From Raphanus sativus (taxonomy: Eukaryota; Streptophyta; Magnoliopsida; Brassicales; Brassicaceae): a DNA stretch of 64,000 nucleotides. The notes under the pieces were generated by a model, which had not been told where the DNA came from, did no database searches, and saw nothing but the letters and a program-made list of their open reading frames with translations. Position 1 is the first letter of the stretch. Every line of letters begins with the position of its first letter. The position numbers were made by a program, and so were the translations under genes. Positions 22,755 to 35,879 of this stretch are shown in pieces. The stretch spans positions 46,790,908 through 46,854,907 of the forward strand of contig NC_079516.1 in assembly GCF_000801105.2 (NCBI RefSeq). Reading direction: 5' to 3'.

Positions 22755-23770
22755 TTTTTTTTTTTTTTTTTTTTTTTTGTCGGCTGCCCAATGTACTAGA
22801 TCAAGTGGGGTCGAGACGAGTTAATCCTCCGGGGAGCATCTCCGTCTGTCCGAGTCTGACCTATATGGGAAAATATGTAACCTTTCCTCCTAGCTTCCTT
22901 TGCCAAAGTATCCGCACGACCATTTCTACTTCTAGGAATATGACTAAGGGTCACATCCTCGAAATTATCCTGTAGTCGGTGGAACATGTCGAGCTCTGTT
23001 GCGAAGGATGGCCATTCTTCCGGGTTTGTGGTCATGTCAACTAGGTCCGAGCAGTCTGTTTCGAACCGTATCGATGTGAACCTCCTCTCTTGCATACATG
23101 AGATTGCCCAGAGTAGACCGTCCATCTCAGCATGGAGTGCTGAGAGGCTCCTAGTACAAGCCCGTAGTCCAAACATCTCATTTCCGATATGATCCTTAAG
23201 ACTCCACCCTAGCCCACTAACACTGCCAGTATTAATCCATGATGCATCAATTTGGCATGTAGGAATTCGGGGTGTCTCGGGATTCGTCTCTATCGCTGGG
23301 GTGTGAGGGTCATCCTGATCCTCATCAGTTTGATCCTTTTCATTTGCCTTCCTCCAGCAGTCTGCTTCGAGGGATGCATGTTGAAGAGTATCCATCGGGG
23401 AGACGACTTTCCCATTGAAGAGTTTGTCATTCCTCGCCTTCCAAATGTACCAACAGATCCATGGGAAGGTATCGAATTGTGGTCTCGAAGGAGCCACCTC
23501 TTTTCTCTCCCAAAACAGAAAGGTCATGTTTTGGTAAATAGATTTACTCGGGAAGTCACCCGGAATGGACGGATAGTCCGATAAGGCCCAAACCTGTAGG
23601 GCTGGGGGGCATTCAAACAGAAGATGATTGATCGACTCCTCTGGGCCAGCACATCTAGGACAACTCCTATCGGTGCCCAAGTGTCTACCGAGGACCGAAT
23701 CTTTCCTTTGATAAGAAAATAGAAAGAAAAACAAAAGAGCAAATACCGAGGACCGAATCTTCCATGTCAT
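22755..23770 (-). mobile_element. LINE 3' fragment: zf-RVT and near-intact RNase H
   Basis: The minus-strand ORF 23770-22796 (324 aa) holds the zf-RVT Cys/His core (SCPRCAGPEESINHLLFECP, then WYIWKARNDKLFNG) and a C-terminal RNase H domain. RNase H catalytic acidic positions are present: QIDASW, LHAEMDGLLWA, ETDCSDLV and NGRADTLAKEA. A poly(A) tail of 24 (T at 22755-22778) follows the minus-strand 3' end GGGCAGCCGAC. It is 5'-truncated with no reverse transcriptase core. An 18-bp duplication with 40 bp of filler (23686-23761) interrupts its 5' part. It is a retroelement relic, not a host gene. Confidence 0.85.
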
Positions 23771-24257
23771 TCGTAAAGCATTTAATGATGTGCATCGAGT
23801 CTCACATGCTTATTTTTCTCCGAGGTGCCCAAAGATGTTTGTTTTCCTCTCTTTCTTTTGTTCTCTTTTAAATTTTAAATTTTAGGTTTTCTTCTGAATG
23901 AATCTAAAAGTACATTAACAAGAACCACTTCCCAATGTGACAGTTCTAATTCTAAAATATATCCATCCATTACACCTAAACAATTTGTTCATCCTCTATA
24001 TATGGTAGTATGTAAAAGAGATATCTCATTTTGATTAAACTAGTATGTAAAAGAGATATCTCCTTTTAGAATGCTATAATGCAAGAAAAGGTGACAAACT
24101 CTTCCACTAAGTACTTAAGGATTTTATGTTAGATAAACTTTGGTTAGAAAGAGCTTTTGAAATTTCATGACTGTAAAAATATAGAAAAGATTGTTTACCC
24201 AATTAGGCTTGTTAGTTTTCCTTAAAACTTCTTGTGTGTATACTATATTTATTATTT

Positions 24258-24272
24258 GTGAAACAAAAAAAA
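24258..24272 (+). mobile_element. micro-insertion of 15 bp
   Basis: GTGAAACAAAAAAAA sits between two perfect 18-bp copies of ATACTATATTTATTATTT (24240-24257 and 24273-24290). Confidence 0.65.
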
Positions 24273-25312
24273 ATACTATATTTATTATTTAATAAAAGTT
24301 CAACAACCACTATATGGCGTTAACACATATCTGCAAGAACTAAAAACCGAACACTGAAAATTCAAAGAGAAAAATAATCCATGGACAACTAATGTTGGCA
24401 ATCAGATCAAAATAGTGTTATTCAACTAGTTGGAAACTCAGTAGAAGAGATCTATTCATTCATGGTGTAGTAGAAAATGACAGGTTTTGTAGGCAAATCT
24501 TTAGATGCGTGCTATTTTGATCATAGGAGTTGATCTGAGTTTGGAGGGGCAAAGCGACGATTCTGGATAAATCTAATGCATGATACATTGACTGTGGGTG
24601 TCCAACCCATCCAAGTTGATAGATTTTCGTGAATAAAAGCTACTCACTGATTAACATATACATAAAATATATGAAATCGTGCTATCAAGCGAATAACTTT
24701 GTAGAGAATATAAATAGATAAAAAACTTTGTAGAGATTATATTGTGGGCGATGGTCACAAACTAGTCAAATGGTTTTTCATGCATGTCCCCGGCATTTTT
24801 GGTTTAAAAAACATTCCTTAGATGCACCACATGAACTGATATTTTATTAAGAATCATAACCACTTTCTAGCACTATGGTTTCTAGGGTTTTGGTATGGAG
24901 CATGTTTTTCTTAGTAGATGATATTTTATTCTTAATCCAAGAATTTTCTTAAAATTTTGGATTAAGTTCACGTACCATATCAATTTTGGTTGGACATGTA
25001 TATAATTTTGGTAAGGAGTGGATATTTTATCCTTCGTTATCCGTTTCGGTTCGATCCACAAAATCTGGATATCAATAAATTTCTGAAACAAAATAAATAT
25101 TAAAAATCACTATCCGCTAAAAATGAAGCCAAATCACAAATATTAAAAAAAATAGAGCCGTATATCCAATCCGCTTCAACTTTTATACAAATATATGTAT
25201 ATATACAATTAAATATAGAAATATAAATTTATAACTTTAGATAACTATTATTTTAACATTTAACTTTATTATTTTTATTTATAAAATTACTTATATAAGT
25301 ATAAAATTAAGA

Positions 25313-25323
25313 GTTGACCAAAA
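25313..25323 (+). mobile_element. micro-insertion of 11 bp
   Basis: GTTGACCAAAA sits between two copies of AAGTATAAAATTAAGA (25297-25312 and 25324-25339). Confidence 0.6.
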
Positions 25324-28300
25324 AAGTATAAAATTAAGAAAGGAATATAAAATCTATAATTCTTCTAAATTTTATGTTTTATATAAACATTTAGTTAGTT
25401 TTTAAATTTTATGAAACATTAGTTTCACTAGTCTTTATTTCATATGTAAAATGTATTTTTGGAAGATAAACTAGTATGTTTTATAATTTTCACTTGAATA
25501 AAGTAATAACATATCCGTAAATATTCGTAAATATCTGTAAATTTTCTAGATATTCGGGAAACCAAATATCTAAAGTTTTTCAAAGCAAATCAAATCGAAA
25601 AATTAGATATCCGTAAAATACAAAACAAATTTCAAATAATAAAAACTAGGTGACACTCTGATTCACGCTCACCCCTAATCCCACATGTCACAATCGTGAC
25701 AACTGGAATATTGGGAACTTAGTTCAGGCTGATCATCCTTTTCTTCTTATGAAACATATAATAAGGCTGTAAATGAGATAACTTAGATATAGTAAATGAA
25801 TTTAAATGGGGGAGAGGGAGTCCAAGAAAAACTATGAGAGTAAAAGAGAAGAGTTTCACTTCGGAAACAAGGATTAGAAAGAAGCTTGGACTGACGTGGT
25901 TTTCACTTAACGTGATGGTTGAAACTTCTCTTGAGGTTTTTATCAAAAAAACAAAAAAAAACCATTATTTTAAGAATCTCTTCAGACATTAACTAGGGTT
26001 TTCTTTTAAATAAACTAGCTTTGTGTCGGATCTTGTTTTGTGGGTTTTGCATTAATTTCCTTTGAAGTTTTTTACTCTATACGTATACAAAACACTGATG
26101 TTTTAGTTTTTTTTTTCTTGTATACAAAAGATTGATGTTCCAATTTAATTAATTATCATTTAAAATTAAAAAATAAATTAAAATTTCAAAATGTAAGTTG
26201 TTGAATTTTATAGGAGATCAAATAAGACTTTAAACTAATTAAAAGTAATAAACAAAAGAAAATATTTTTTAAAAAATATGTGTGAAAAAATTTATACATG
26301 AATCTTTTGCATAGAGAAGAAATATTATTTTAAGAGAATTATATTTAAGGCATATACTCCTCCGTAAGTTAACTTTTGAGATCATTAGTTTGAAAATGCA
26401 TGATCGGTCTACAAAACGATCAATTAGAATATATAATTTAAAGAGGTATTTTTCATTTAAATTTATCATATTAAGAATTTTTGTTAGTATTAATATGTGA
26501 ATAAAATTTATAACTTTTGATGATAGTAATATTTATGAGATACTTTAGCAATATTTATAGAATTTTCACTGATAAATTTATGAGATAGTAATTAAAATAA
26601 ATTAAAAGTTTTGTATAAACAATTTTAAGTAAAATTATGATTGACTATAGTCAGATGTCTATAATAACATTTAATAATATTGCTATACAGATAACTTAAT
26701 GAAATTATCTTCACCAATTACTAATAAAATATAATTTGGTTTGTAAGATATTTTTGAATATGTATAACATCATCATAAAGTTGTAATAAAACCTTCCTAA
26801 ATTTGATATCTAAAATTTATAAAGACATCATACATATTTAAATATGAATGTAAGTCAAATTCAGGAATGTTATACACATTTATGAAGACTTTTCTACATA
26901 TACATATAAGTTATACTCAAAGTGTCTAATTACATGTTATGAAAACATTACTGAATTTGAGTTTTTTTACAAATTGATGAAGATATTTTACATATTAAAA
27001 AGGTTTTCCTAAACTTTTTTTAAGAAAAATGTTTCCAAAAAATAGTCGGAAATTTATTTTTTAAAATATATATTAATTTTGTTGTTTTTGGATTTTTTAT
27101 ATATATTTATTTTCATATATTTACTAAATAATTATAAAAAACCATAAATCAGGATATAACTGTTTTTACCATTTTTATGAAACCTAATTTGATTATTTTG
27201 ACTTTTAGGTTATTTAAATTATTTAGAAGATTTTTCCTTGTTTTTATGTATCGCATTTAAGTATACTAGATAACTATAATAAGATAACTGAACCGATATA
27301 TTTAGAATGAATTTAATAAGGAGCATTTTACAAGAACAAACAAGATTGTGAAATAGATATCAACATTCAACTGTCCTATTAGATATTTTTATTGACAAAG
27401 ATCTTTGTGTTTTTGGTACGTAGATAGGCATTAGTCATATAGCTAGCAAATCGAAGAAAATGTGCACAAATACTTGTTCTTCTTGGATTCAAAAAGGTTA
27501 GGTCTTTGAATACTGTGTAAAGAAACTACATCTACAATTTTTGAACGTTAATTAGGTTATTAATTAGATTGTTCAAAACGATGCTGAAGGTCTGTCTTGT
27601 TGCGAATTTGTATGGATTAAATATTATCCCCATCTCCCATTATATTAATCACATCTCCAAACTTCACATCCATATTATTAACGATGTCATTTAACTTTGT
27701 GGTGATAGAGTCAGATAAATGTATTTATAATGTCTAAAACAGAACTTTAAATTACTTATATTGTTTTTATTTTTTACATTTCCATTAGTTAAATTAACCT
27801 CGATTAACAAGTCGTTAAGGACTTTCAATGTATTTATGTGCAAAAAGTTAGTCTTGATTTCGTCCCAATGGTAAAAGCAAGACCACTTTTTGACTACCAT
27901 CGTACAACCACACGCATTCGTTAATGCTATATAGACATTAATCTCATTTGTGGTGCCATTGTGCCAAGAAAAAACATTGGGCATCATTATCTATTATAAA
28001 ATCTTACCTTAAATATATTTCAATATTTAAAAATGTTAGCCATTCCAAAATGACAAACGTTTTAAAGTTTATAATGAATTTGATAGTTACCATTTATAAT
28101 AAGAAATACCATATTTAGCGGAAAAATCATATGATAAAATTTTTTCGGACAAATCATATGATAACATTAAATACTTTTTTGTTCCAAAAATAACATACAG
28201 AGAATTTTGTATTTTTCAAAATCTTATTAACTAAATTAGAAAAAATGGATTTGATTTTAGTTATTAAGATTTAGTATCACAAACATGGTGGTGTTAAGGT

Positions 28301-29428
28301 AAAGATCTAGAGTTCGGAGAAATAGTCACTTAAACATTTAATTAACCCTACTTTAAATAATATTCTTTGTATGTTATCTTTATCATAATTTTTGTGCTAT
28401 CTAAGATATTTTCCTTTTAATATATTATAATTTTATTATAAATTTTTTAAAGCCTTTAAATCTTAGATACTAAAGAGTGATGCTATTTTCTCTCTTCCTC
28501 TTCTAGTTTTTCTATTTTTCAAGATTCAACCAAAAAAATTCCAACAGTACTGATGGCCTAAATCTGGTGTATATTATTATTTTTCTCCTGTATAACAGTT
28601 GAATGAATAAAATAGTTGATGCGTTTACCATGGTTTTGTCTTACTTTGGCTTTAGTTAAATAAGACAAGGGTTTATCACCTAAGATGGAGTTTATGAAAT
28701 TTTATATTTCGCTCTCCGTAATCCGACAAAAACAAATGTTGCTTTTCACGCTTCGAGGGCTGTCCTAAGATGCTTCGCAGAGATTCTGTCCTCATGTATT
28801 TCTCTATCTTCTCTACAAGGAGAAATAATTATAATTATCCCAAGTTCTTAATTTAATCAGTGTTTTATCATGAAAAGTCGGGCCTCTCCAACATTGTTAT
28901 TCTCATAATCCCTTCACAGAGTTTAAAATAGTATGAGATGAATTAAGTAATAGTATAAAGAGGAAGTGTTGTGTGAAGGAGAGATTGGTTGAAGTTTTGA
29001 TGTGAATGTCTTTCAAGCCAACAAACATTCACATTGGAGGCCAATTCTTAAGTGTTCTCGGTCCTAATTAGGGTTTCACGTCATTCTCACTTCCATAGTG
29101 TATTATCCTAACATTAACCACTTCCTCTCTCTTGATTTTATTTCATTCTTATATTTATTAATTAATTGCCTAACTAACTTTTTTGTTTCGGTTTTCCTTT
29201 TGTGTTAGGAAAAGTCAAATATAGGCCGTCATATAATTTTTTTTTCAAACCATGAAATAATATATATATGGATTATATACTGTTAATTGTTTTGGTTATG
29301 TAGAAGGTGAAATTTGTTTTAGTTTAGTATTACACAAATAAATCGTTTTAAAACCATATTGTGTAAGGAATGTGTTTTTTTATATAGTATTGGTTCTTTT
29401 CATTTTTGATATATAAGATCTCTAACTT

Positions 29429-29447
29429 AGTTTGTTCAAAAAAAAAA
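29429..29447 (+). mobile_element. micro-insertion of 19 bp, LINE-like tail
   Basis: AGTTTGTTC followed by A10 sits between two copies of ATCTCTAACTT (29418-29428 and 29448-29458). It differs by one base from AGTTTGATC plus poly(A), the 3' end of the LINE at 20522. Confidence 0.7.
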
Positions 29448-30527
29448 ATCTCTAACTTGTTTTCGTCAGTTGACAAAACATTAGTATTCATGATTTCGTT
29501 TCAGATCAGTTATATCTATTAGGACTACTATGATAGTATATAATTTAAGGTATTAACGATTTTTTCTTATGAAATTTACTTCGAAATACTACATACTTTT
29601 TTTTTATAAAACAGAAGAATACAGGGTTGCTTGTATAGTATCAGCTCAAAAGCCTATATATTATTACACAATATAGTAAAAAAAAGTTTTTGTAACCCAC
29701 CTTCCTCGACTTTTTTTAAGAGAGAAGACTGAGACATCGAGAACCTATTAATATTGTTGACATATTTTTATACATGATAATAAAGAAATATAAGAGGTTA
29801 GTATACGACTGTCGTTGTTAAAGAAAAGAGAAGAGTCAAATAACAACGTGGGGATCCTTCTCAAAACTGCATTGAACGCCAACCTATCACGCGCCTTTGC
29901 GGTACTCACTCCGTTTTCCTAATTCACCGTATTGTTCTCGCTCAGTAACGTCATTATTGAACACGTATATTTTCAACACCATCGGTTATTAACGTGTAAT
30001 GTGTATGTATTCGTAGTCCAAATTATGGATGTTTTTATGGATGTTTTGAAGAAAAAAATACAAAGGATATTCAAACTCTGCATAAATCAGTAACTTACGA
30101 CTAATTGTAGAATAAAATACATCACTAGGTTGTTAACCCCACTTATATCATCAAAGTTACCATTTATATGAAACTTTTTCTCTCAAATGATTTTTTCTCT
30201 CAATAACTATATATCATCAAAGAGTATGAAAGTTGAAAAAAAAATATCTGTAAAATATGTACGAAGGAGAGAAAAATTATTAAAAAAAAATCACAGGAAT
30301 AATGTAAAATGATAATTAATTAAGATACAAATTTTTAAAACATATCATTTATAATAAAAACTAACTAAAAAAAATAGTGGCAATTTTCTGGCCAAATCCT
30401 AAATGGATCCAGCAAAAAAATATACAGCAAAGAATATAGCAAAAACAAATTATAAAAAAGAAGAAAAAAGAATATATAGCAAAGAACGAAAAAATAAGAT
30501 AAATGAAAAAAAAAGCAATATAACTTT

Positions 30528-30537
30528 TTTTGTAACT
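30528..30537 (-). mobile_element. micro-insertion of 10 bp
   Basis: TTTTGTAACT sits between two copies of AAAAGCAATATAACTTT (30511-30527 and 30538-30554). Confidence 0.55.
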
Positions 30538-30705
30538 AAAAGCAATATAACTTTGTCCCAAAAGAAAAAAAAAACTTTTTCGCAAAAGAACATAAAATTG
30601 TAACTTCTTATTTAGACACTATTATAAGCGAAACATTTAAAGTTAAAATTAAATGAACACATGTGAACACCAACTTAGCTTAGTACTCAAATTAGCTCGC
30701 TCCCT

Positions 30706-30713
30706 TATAAATA
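30706..30713 (+). promoter_or_regulatory. TATA box of LBD12
   Basis: TATAAATA lies about 150 bases upstream of the chosen ATG at 30863, inside an otherwise TATA-poor stretch, giving a plausible leader of roughly 120 bases. Confidence 0.6.
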
Positions 30714-30862
30714 CACGCCTCTCGGACTAATCCCTTTAACTCTAAGCTTTCATTTCTTCCTTCTATATTCACAAACTTCAAAAGAACTCTCTCCTTAAGC
30801 TGTAACGATTTGACTTAATTACTTTGTTAACTAAGACCGGCGTGACCGTGATAAAAGTAGAC

Positions 30863-31665
30863 ATGGGCGGTCCTGGATCATCACCATGTGCTTCGTGTAA
30901 GCTTCTTCGACGACGCTGTGCAAAAGATTGCATATTTGCACCTTATTTCCCTCCTGACGATCCTCACAAATTCGCCATTGTTCATAAGGTCTTCGGCGCA
31001 AGCAACGTCAGCAAAATGTTGCAGGTTCTATTTCGTTCTTATTTGCCAGTAACTATATAAATATTATTATTTTTTCTTCCATGAAAATTTATTCCGTTGA
31101 AAGCTTTCAACATTCTTTGCATATGCTTCTTTAATTATATATTCAGTTGAACTGGTTGACGAAATATGCTTAAAAACTATATGAAGACATAAGAATTAAT
31201 AATGGCAACTTCGTTTATATACAAAAATGGTTACATGGTTGGTATAAATTGTTACAGGAGCTACCGGTTCATCAAAGAGCTGATGCGGTGAATAGTCTGG
31301 TTTTCGAAGCAAACGCACGAGTTAGAGATCCTGTATACGGCTGCGTAGGAGCAATCTCTTACTTACAAAATCAAGTCTCACAGCTTCAAATGCAACTAGC
31401 AGTGGCTCAAGCCGAGATTCTCTGCATCCAGATGCAACACGAGCCAACTTTACAGTCTCACCATCAAGTACTTGAACTAGACCAAGACGATAAAGCTCTC
31501 TTGCTACACAACAACATCGATAACTGCTGCAACAACAATAATAACAACTTGGGTTATGCCATGTCTTCTGGGCAGTTCAACTCTAACTTTGCTTCTCCAA
31601 GCAGTATAATGCAAATGCAGATGCAAATGCAAGACCCTCTGAAGCAAGAATCTCTTTGGACTTGA
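30863..31665 (+). CDS. LBD12: LOB-domain transcription factor, LBD12-like
   Basis: Two exons, 30863-31024 and 31258-31665, with the intron after codon 54 as is usual in class I LBD genes; 189 aa. The N-terminal LOB domain has the CX2CX6CX3C DNA-binding block (CASCKLLRRRCAKDC), the GAS block (FAIVHKVFGASNVSKML, then ELPVHQRADAVNSLVFEANA) and the leucine-zipper-like coiled coil (VGAISYLQNQVSQLQMQL). The C-terminal tail is rich in Asn and Met-Gln. LBD12/ASL5 proteins are nuclear regulators of lateral organ development. An upstream in-frame ATG (30824) would add 13 residues outside the domain; MGGPGSSPCASC is the expected start. Identity rests on sequence class and position between FLX and the UGT87A pair. 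Confidence 0.9.
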
Positions 31666-32179
31666 CTTAAGCTATTACTATAATATTAGTCTTTGTTGTT
31701 TGGAGAACTCTGTGAAGTCTCGACAAGTTTGCTTCTTGGCTATGTTGGAAAAGAGTAGATGGGAACAAGTTTCGTGTAAGGAAAGTAATCGTATAAGTCA
31801 AAAACTTAAATGCATGCATGTGATGGTGATAAGATGTAGTTAGAAGCTCTACAATTAGAGATCTCTTTTTATTTTTCCCTCTTAATTTAGTTACACCATT
31901 TCTATTTTTCATCTTCACATCGTTTGAACAGTGAAAATTAGATCTCTTTCCAAACCCCAGTTTAATTTTCACGTCTTCAGGACTTTTTATGATTTGTCAT
32001 TTTGCTAAAGAAGTCTGCAATAAACCAACTACACTACTTTTTCTCAAAAAGCGACTCAAAACTTTATATAGCGTTCAAATTACGAAATTTACATGATTTA
32101 ATGGCTGGTTTAAAGAAGAAGATAATTGATGTTTATCTAATAAAATTATAATATAAAACCAAGCAAATAACTTTTCACT

Positions 32180-32208
<29 letters not shown>

Positions 32209-32213
<5 letters not shown>

Positions 32214-32383
32214 TCAACCTTTACAATTTGTTTGACTTACTATAAATTTAACCTACTTGACTTACGATGTAGATTTTGTTTCTACTTGCGACAAAGTGAA
32301 GTTGAAATTGAAATCAACATTTTATTCAAAAACAAATCTACATGATTCAACCTTTACAATTTGTTTGACTTACTATAAATTTA
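32209..32383. repeat. 42-bp direct repeat pair
   Basis: ATGATTCAACCTTTACAATT and the 22 bases after it occur identically at 32209-32250 and 32342-32383, with about 91 bp of unrelated sequence between. Perfect identity means a recent duplication. Confidence 0.85.
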
Positions 32384-32919
32384 TTCGACCGACCGATTTG
32401 ATTAATCATAAGCAACACGTCAGAACATAAAGTCGCCTGTGCTGTTTCTTTTGTACTAATCATTTTTTAAGCATATGAATTTTAATTCACAAATTCGATT
32501 AGAAAAGAGGAGGTGGTGGGTTGAATTTGATTATGTTATCTCCATTCCTAGTGTTCATGTGATCAGTAGATGAAAATTTATAATATTGCCTGTCGACACG
32601 AAAAGAAGGAATCTTATGACTCAAAATGATCGATCAGTTCCTTAAGAATTTATTATTTAAATGCTCTTAACTTGTTTTTGATGATCGTACCAAGCCAGAT
32701 AACTTATAACTGTCTTATTCGCATCATACATAAATAATAAATATTTTAATTATTGGGATGATATATATTTTGACATTTTACGCGTAACACATTTCCTTTC
32801 CTTTTTTCTTATAAGGGAACAAAACTCTTTTTAGTGCGTTTGACCGAAACCCTCTCTTAGAATTGCAAATGTATACATCACTCATTAGTATTCTCTTAGA
32901 ATTGTGAGAACCCTTTCTT

Positions 32920-32946
32920 TTTTTCTTTTTTTTTTTTGAAAAAAAA
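32920..32946 (-). mobile_element. micro-insertion of 27 bp
   Basis: A T/C-rich run followed by GAAAAAAAA sits between two copies of TGAGAACCCTTTCTT (32905-32919 and 32947-32961). Confidence 0.55.
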
Positions 32947-33146
32947 TGAGAACCCTTTCTTCAAAAGAAAAAATGTTCTCTTAGAATTGCAGATGTATAC
33001 GTTAGTCATTTACTCATTAGATTTAGAACGCATGTATACATCTACTTAGTTACACGTAGATGTGCATGTGCTCCATGCACGTGCTAAATTTATAAAAGGA
33101 AACATCTGTGAAAGGAAAAGAAAAAACAATTTTATGTAAACTTGTA

Positions 33147-33371
33147 CTACCTTTTTCATAATAAGTCACTTTTTTCAAAATAAATATTGTTTTATAATTC
33201 TAATATAATTTGTTCATTAAATTTATTTTACTTTTTTGAATAATTAATAAATTTTTATCTAATCATTCTCATTTAATTAATTATACATTAAATAGTAATA
33301 TATTAATTTATTACACAAATTTCTATTTCCATGAAAATATCAAAATGACACTTATAATAAAACGGAAAGAA
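33147..33371. mobile_element. Stowaway-like MITE (Tc1/mariner)
   Basis: The left end CTACCTTTTTCATAATAAGT and the inverted right end TTCTTTCCGTTTTATTATAAGT resemble the CTCCCTCCGTTTCATAATAAG termini of plant Stowaway elements. TA flanks it on both sides (33145-33146 and 33372-33373). About 225 bp, AT-rich, non-coding. Confidence 0.65.
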
Positions 33372-34344
33372 TATTTGTTTTGGTAAACCTGAAATTTTAT
33401 ACTGACCATGTATTCTCTAGTGTTTTCTTTGTCTGTCAGATCTAATCAGCTAAGATAATTAAAGAAAAAAAACAAATACTCCAGATAAATAGTTTGATTA
33501 CGGTGACAGAAAAAAATGAGCTTTACATATATCAAAATTAATTTATACAGACTTCAACGAACTTTCAGTTGGATCACGTTTTGTAAATTAATGAGAAAAT
33601 AGTCAGAAAATTCTTGGTTAGAGAGTGGTAGAAATTTTCCAAAATGTCTAAAAAATAGCTTTAATTATAATATCTAAAACATAAATTTATTTATACCAAA
33701 AGAATCATGAGAAAAATAATCAGAAAATTCTCTCTATAAATAATATTGGTTGATGGTGGTGAGAATTTTCCAAACATTCTAAACAAAGCTTTTTTCTCAT
33801 TAGATATATTTTCAAATTTAACCACATCAAAAATGTGCTAGTGTGTTTTTTTTTTTTTTGCAAGCAAATGGTATAAAAATGATCTAAGTCTAAAGTATAA
33901 ACAACTCAAAAATACATCTCGCAGACTCGACTTTCTTCTAAATTCCAAATAAAAGACTTGAAAACCAAAAGATTTGCAGCAAGTATAGTACACCCATCCG
34001 ACGACGATATTTATATTTAGGAAGGCCCATTAGTATAGTATTGGACCTTAAAATATTACATCAGATATTGCTAGCTTTCATATTTTTCCAAATCTTTAGA
34101 CTCCGTTAGTTTTTAGGGCCTGACCTTGTCTGTACTGTATATGTAATAATGACATTCAAGAAAAGACCAATCGTTGCCACGTTGCCAAAGCTGGCCCACA
34201 CAAGAAGATTTGTTTGTCTTATCGAAAGAGGCAAAGTCGAACTTTGTAATGACTTCAAAAGTGCTCGTGTCCAATGACTTAACGTAAGCTCTGGTCTCAC
34301 ACGGTGACAGTGACCATAATCTCTCACTTCTCAGTTCTCGCCCT

Positions 34345-35876
34345 ATGGATCCGACTGAACCTCAGCTAGTCGAAGGACTGCGACACGTGGTGGCCATTCC
34401 TTGGCCCGGGAGAGGCCACATCAACCCCATGACGAACCTCTGCAAACGCCTCCTCCTCCGAGACCCTAACCTCATCGTCACGTTCGTCATCACCGAAGAA
34501 TGGCTAGGGTTCATCGGATCAGACTCGAAACCCGACCGGATCCATTACGCTACTCTCCCAAATCTCATCCCTTCCGAGCTCGTCCGTGCCAACAACTTCA
34601 ACGGCTTCGTAGACGCCGTCCACAACATATTACAAGAGCCGTTCGAGCGGCTTCTTGACCGCCTCAACTCTCCTCCTCCGACGGTGATTATCGCCGACAC
34701 TTACGTCGTGTGGGCCGTTCGTGTCGGGGAACGGAGGAATATTCCGGTGGTTTCTTTCTGGACTATGTCGGCAACGATTCTCTCCCTCTTCCTTCACTCG
34801 GATCTTCTCATAAGTCACGATCATGCTCTGTTCGAACCATCAGGTAGCAAACCAAAATGAATATTTTAAATATTTAGATAAAATTAAAATGCATATTTTT
34901 ATTTCAATGGGCCCAAAATCTCAAGACTAGCTCTGTTAATAATAATACCATAGTAACTCAAAAAGATTTGATGTTTCGACTGTTATTGAATATAGAAGCA
35001 AAAGAAGAGGAGATCGTAGATTACATACCCGGTTTGTCTCCGACCAAACTCCGAGATCTCCCGCCATTATTCAGCAGTAACATCCTCCATGTTTTCAAGA
35101 AAAGCAAGTTATGTTTCGATGAGCTTCCTAGAGCTAAGTGCCTTCTCTTCACTACAGCCTATGAGCTCGAGCCTAAAGCCATTGACGTTTTCACCTCCAT
35201 GCTCGATATCCCGGTTTACGCTGCCGGTCCTTTGATACCATCCCAAGAACTCTCCGTTGAAAATGAACGTAACAAACCTGATTACATCAGGTGGCTTGAT
35301 GCACAAGCGAAAAGCTCTGTTCTTTACATATCTCAGGGTAGTTTCCTTTCAGTCTCTGAGGCTCAGATGGAGGAGATAGTTGGAGGAGTGAGAGAGAGTG
35401 GAGTTCCGTTTCTTTGGGTGGCTCGTGAGGGAGAGTCGAAGATGAAGGAGGCTCTTGAAGGTAGCTTAGGTTTTGTGATGAGCTGGTGTGATCAGCTGCG
35501 TGTGCTGTGCCATGCAGCTGTAGGTGGGTTTTGGACTCATTGCGGGTTTAACTCGACTTTGGAAGGGATGTATTCAGGTGTGCCAATGCTGGCGTATCCG
35601 TTGCATTGGGATCAGATTCTGAATGGGAAGATGGTTGTTGAGGATTGGAGGGTGGGGATGAAGATTGAGAGGAGGAAGAAGACAGAGTTATTGATAGGAA
35701 GGGGAGAGATCAAGGAAGAAGTGAAGAGGTTAATGGATAGAGAGAGTGAAGAAGGGAAGAAGATGAGAAGAAGGGCTTGTGACCTCAGTGAGATATGTCG
35801 AGGAGCGGTTGCGGAAAAGGGGTCGTTTGATGCTAACATTGACGCTTTCATAAGGGATATTAACAGTACGACTTAA
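34345..35876 (+). CDS. UGT87A2: UDP-glycosyltransferase, UGT87A family (first copy)
   Basis: Transfers sugar from a UDP-sugar to a small acceptor. Exons 34345-34843 and 34996-35876; phase-1 intron; 459 aa. The catalytic His is in PWPGRGHINPM (about residue 25). The PSPG box, which binds the UDP-sugar, spans about residues 330-373, from WCDQLRVLCHAAVGGFWTHC to HWDQ, and ends in Gln as in UDP-glucose users. No signal peptide or membrane segment is evident, so it is probably cytosolic. A close tandem paralogue follows at 37989 with the same intron phase and position. Arabidopsis has UGT87A2 and UGT87A1 in this position; assigning the first copy to UGT87A2 rests on order alone. Confidence 0.9.
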
Positions 35877-35879
35877 GTC

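Larger units (their letters stand above)
23790..30700. other. 6.9-kb gene-free AT-rich region
   Basis: No coding region that I can support; the longest open frame (27987-27691, minus, 98 aa) has no recognisable motif. The block 25000-25680 is rich in ATATCCGTAAA and CGGTTCG phrases resembling a dispersed repeat. A near-direct repeat of GTATGTAAAAGAGATATCTC occurs near 24010 and 24042. Four micro-insertions lie here. The 3' end must hold the LBD12 promoter. Confidence 0.5.
31670..34344. other. spacer between LBD12 and the first UGT87A
   Basis: No gene. It contains a (TA)n tract near 32184-32210, a 42-bp direct repeat, local duplications around 32863-33030 and 33590-33790, one micro-insertion and one Stowaway-type element. 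The region just before 34345 contains the UGT promoter. Confidence 0.5.

Noticed and set aside
27691..27987. 98-aa minus-strand frame resembling a small secreted protein
   Set aside because: No signal peptide or conserved cysteine pattern, and codons are AT-driven; chance frame.
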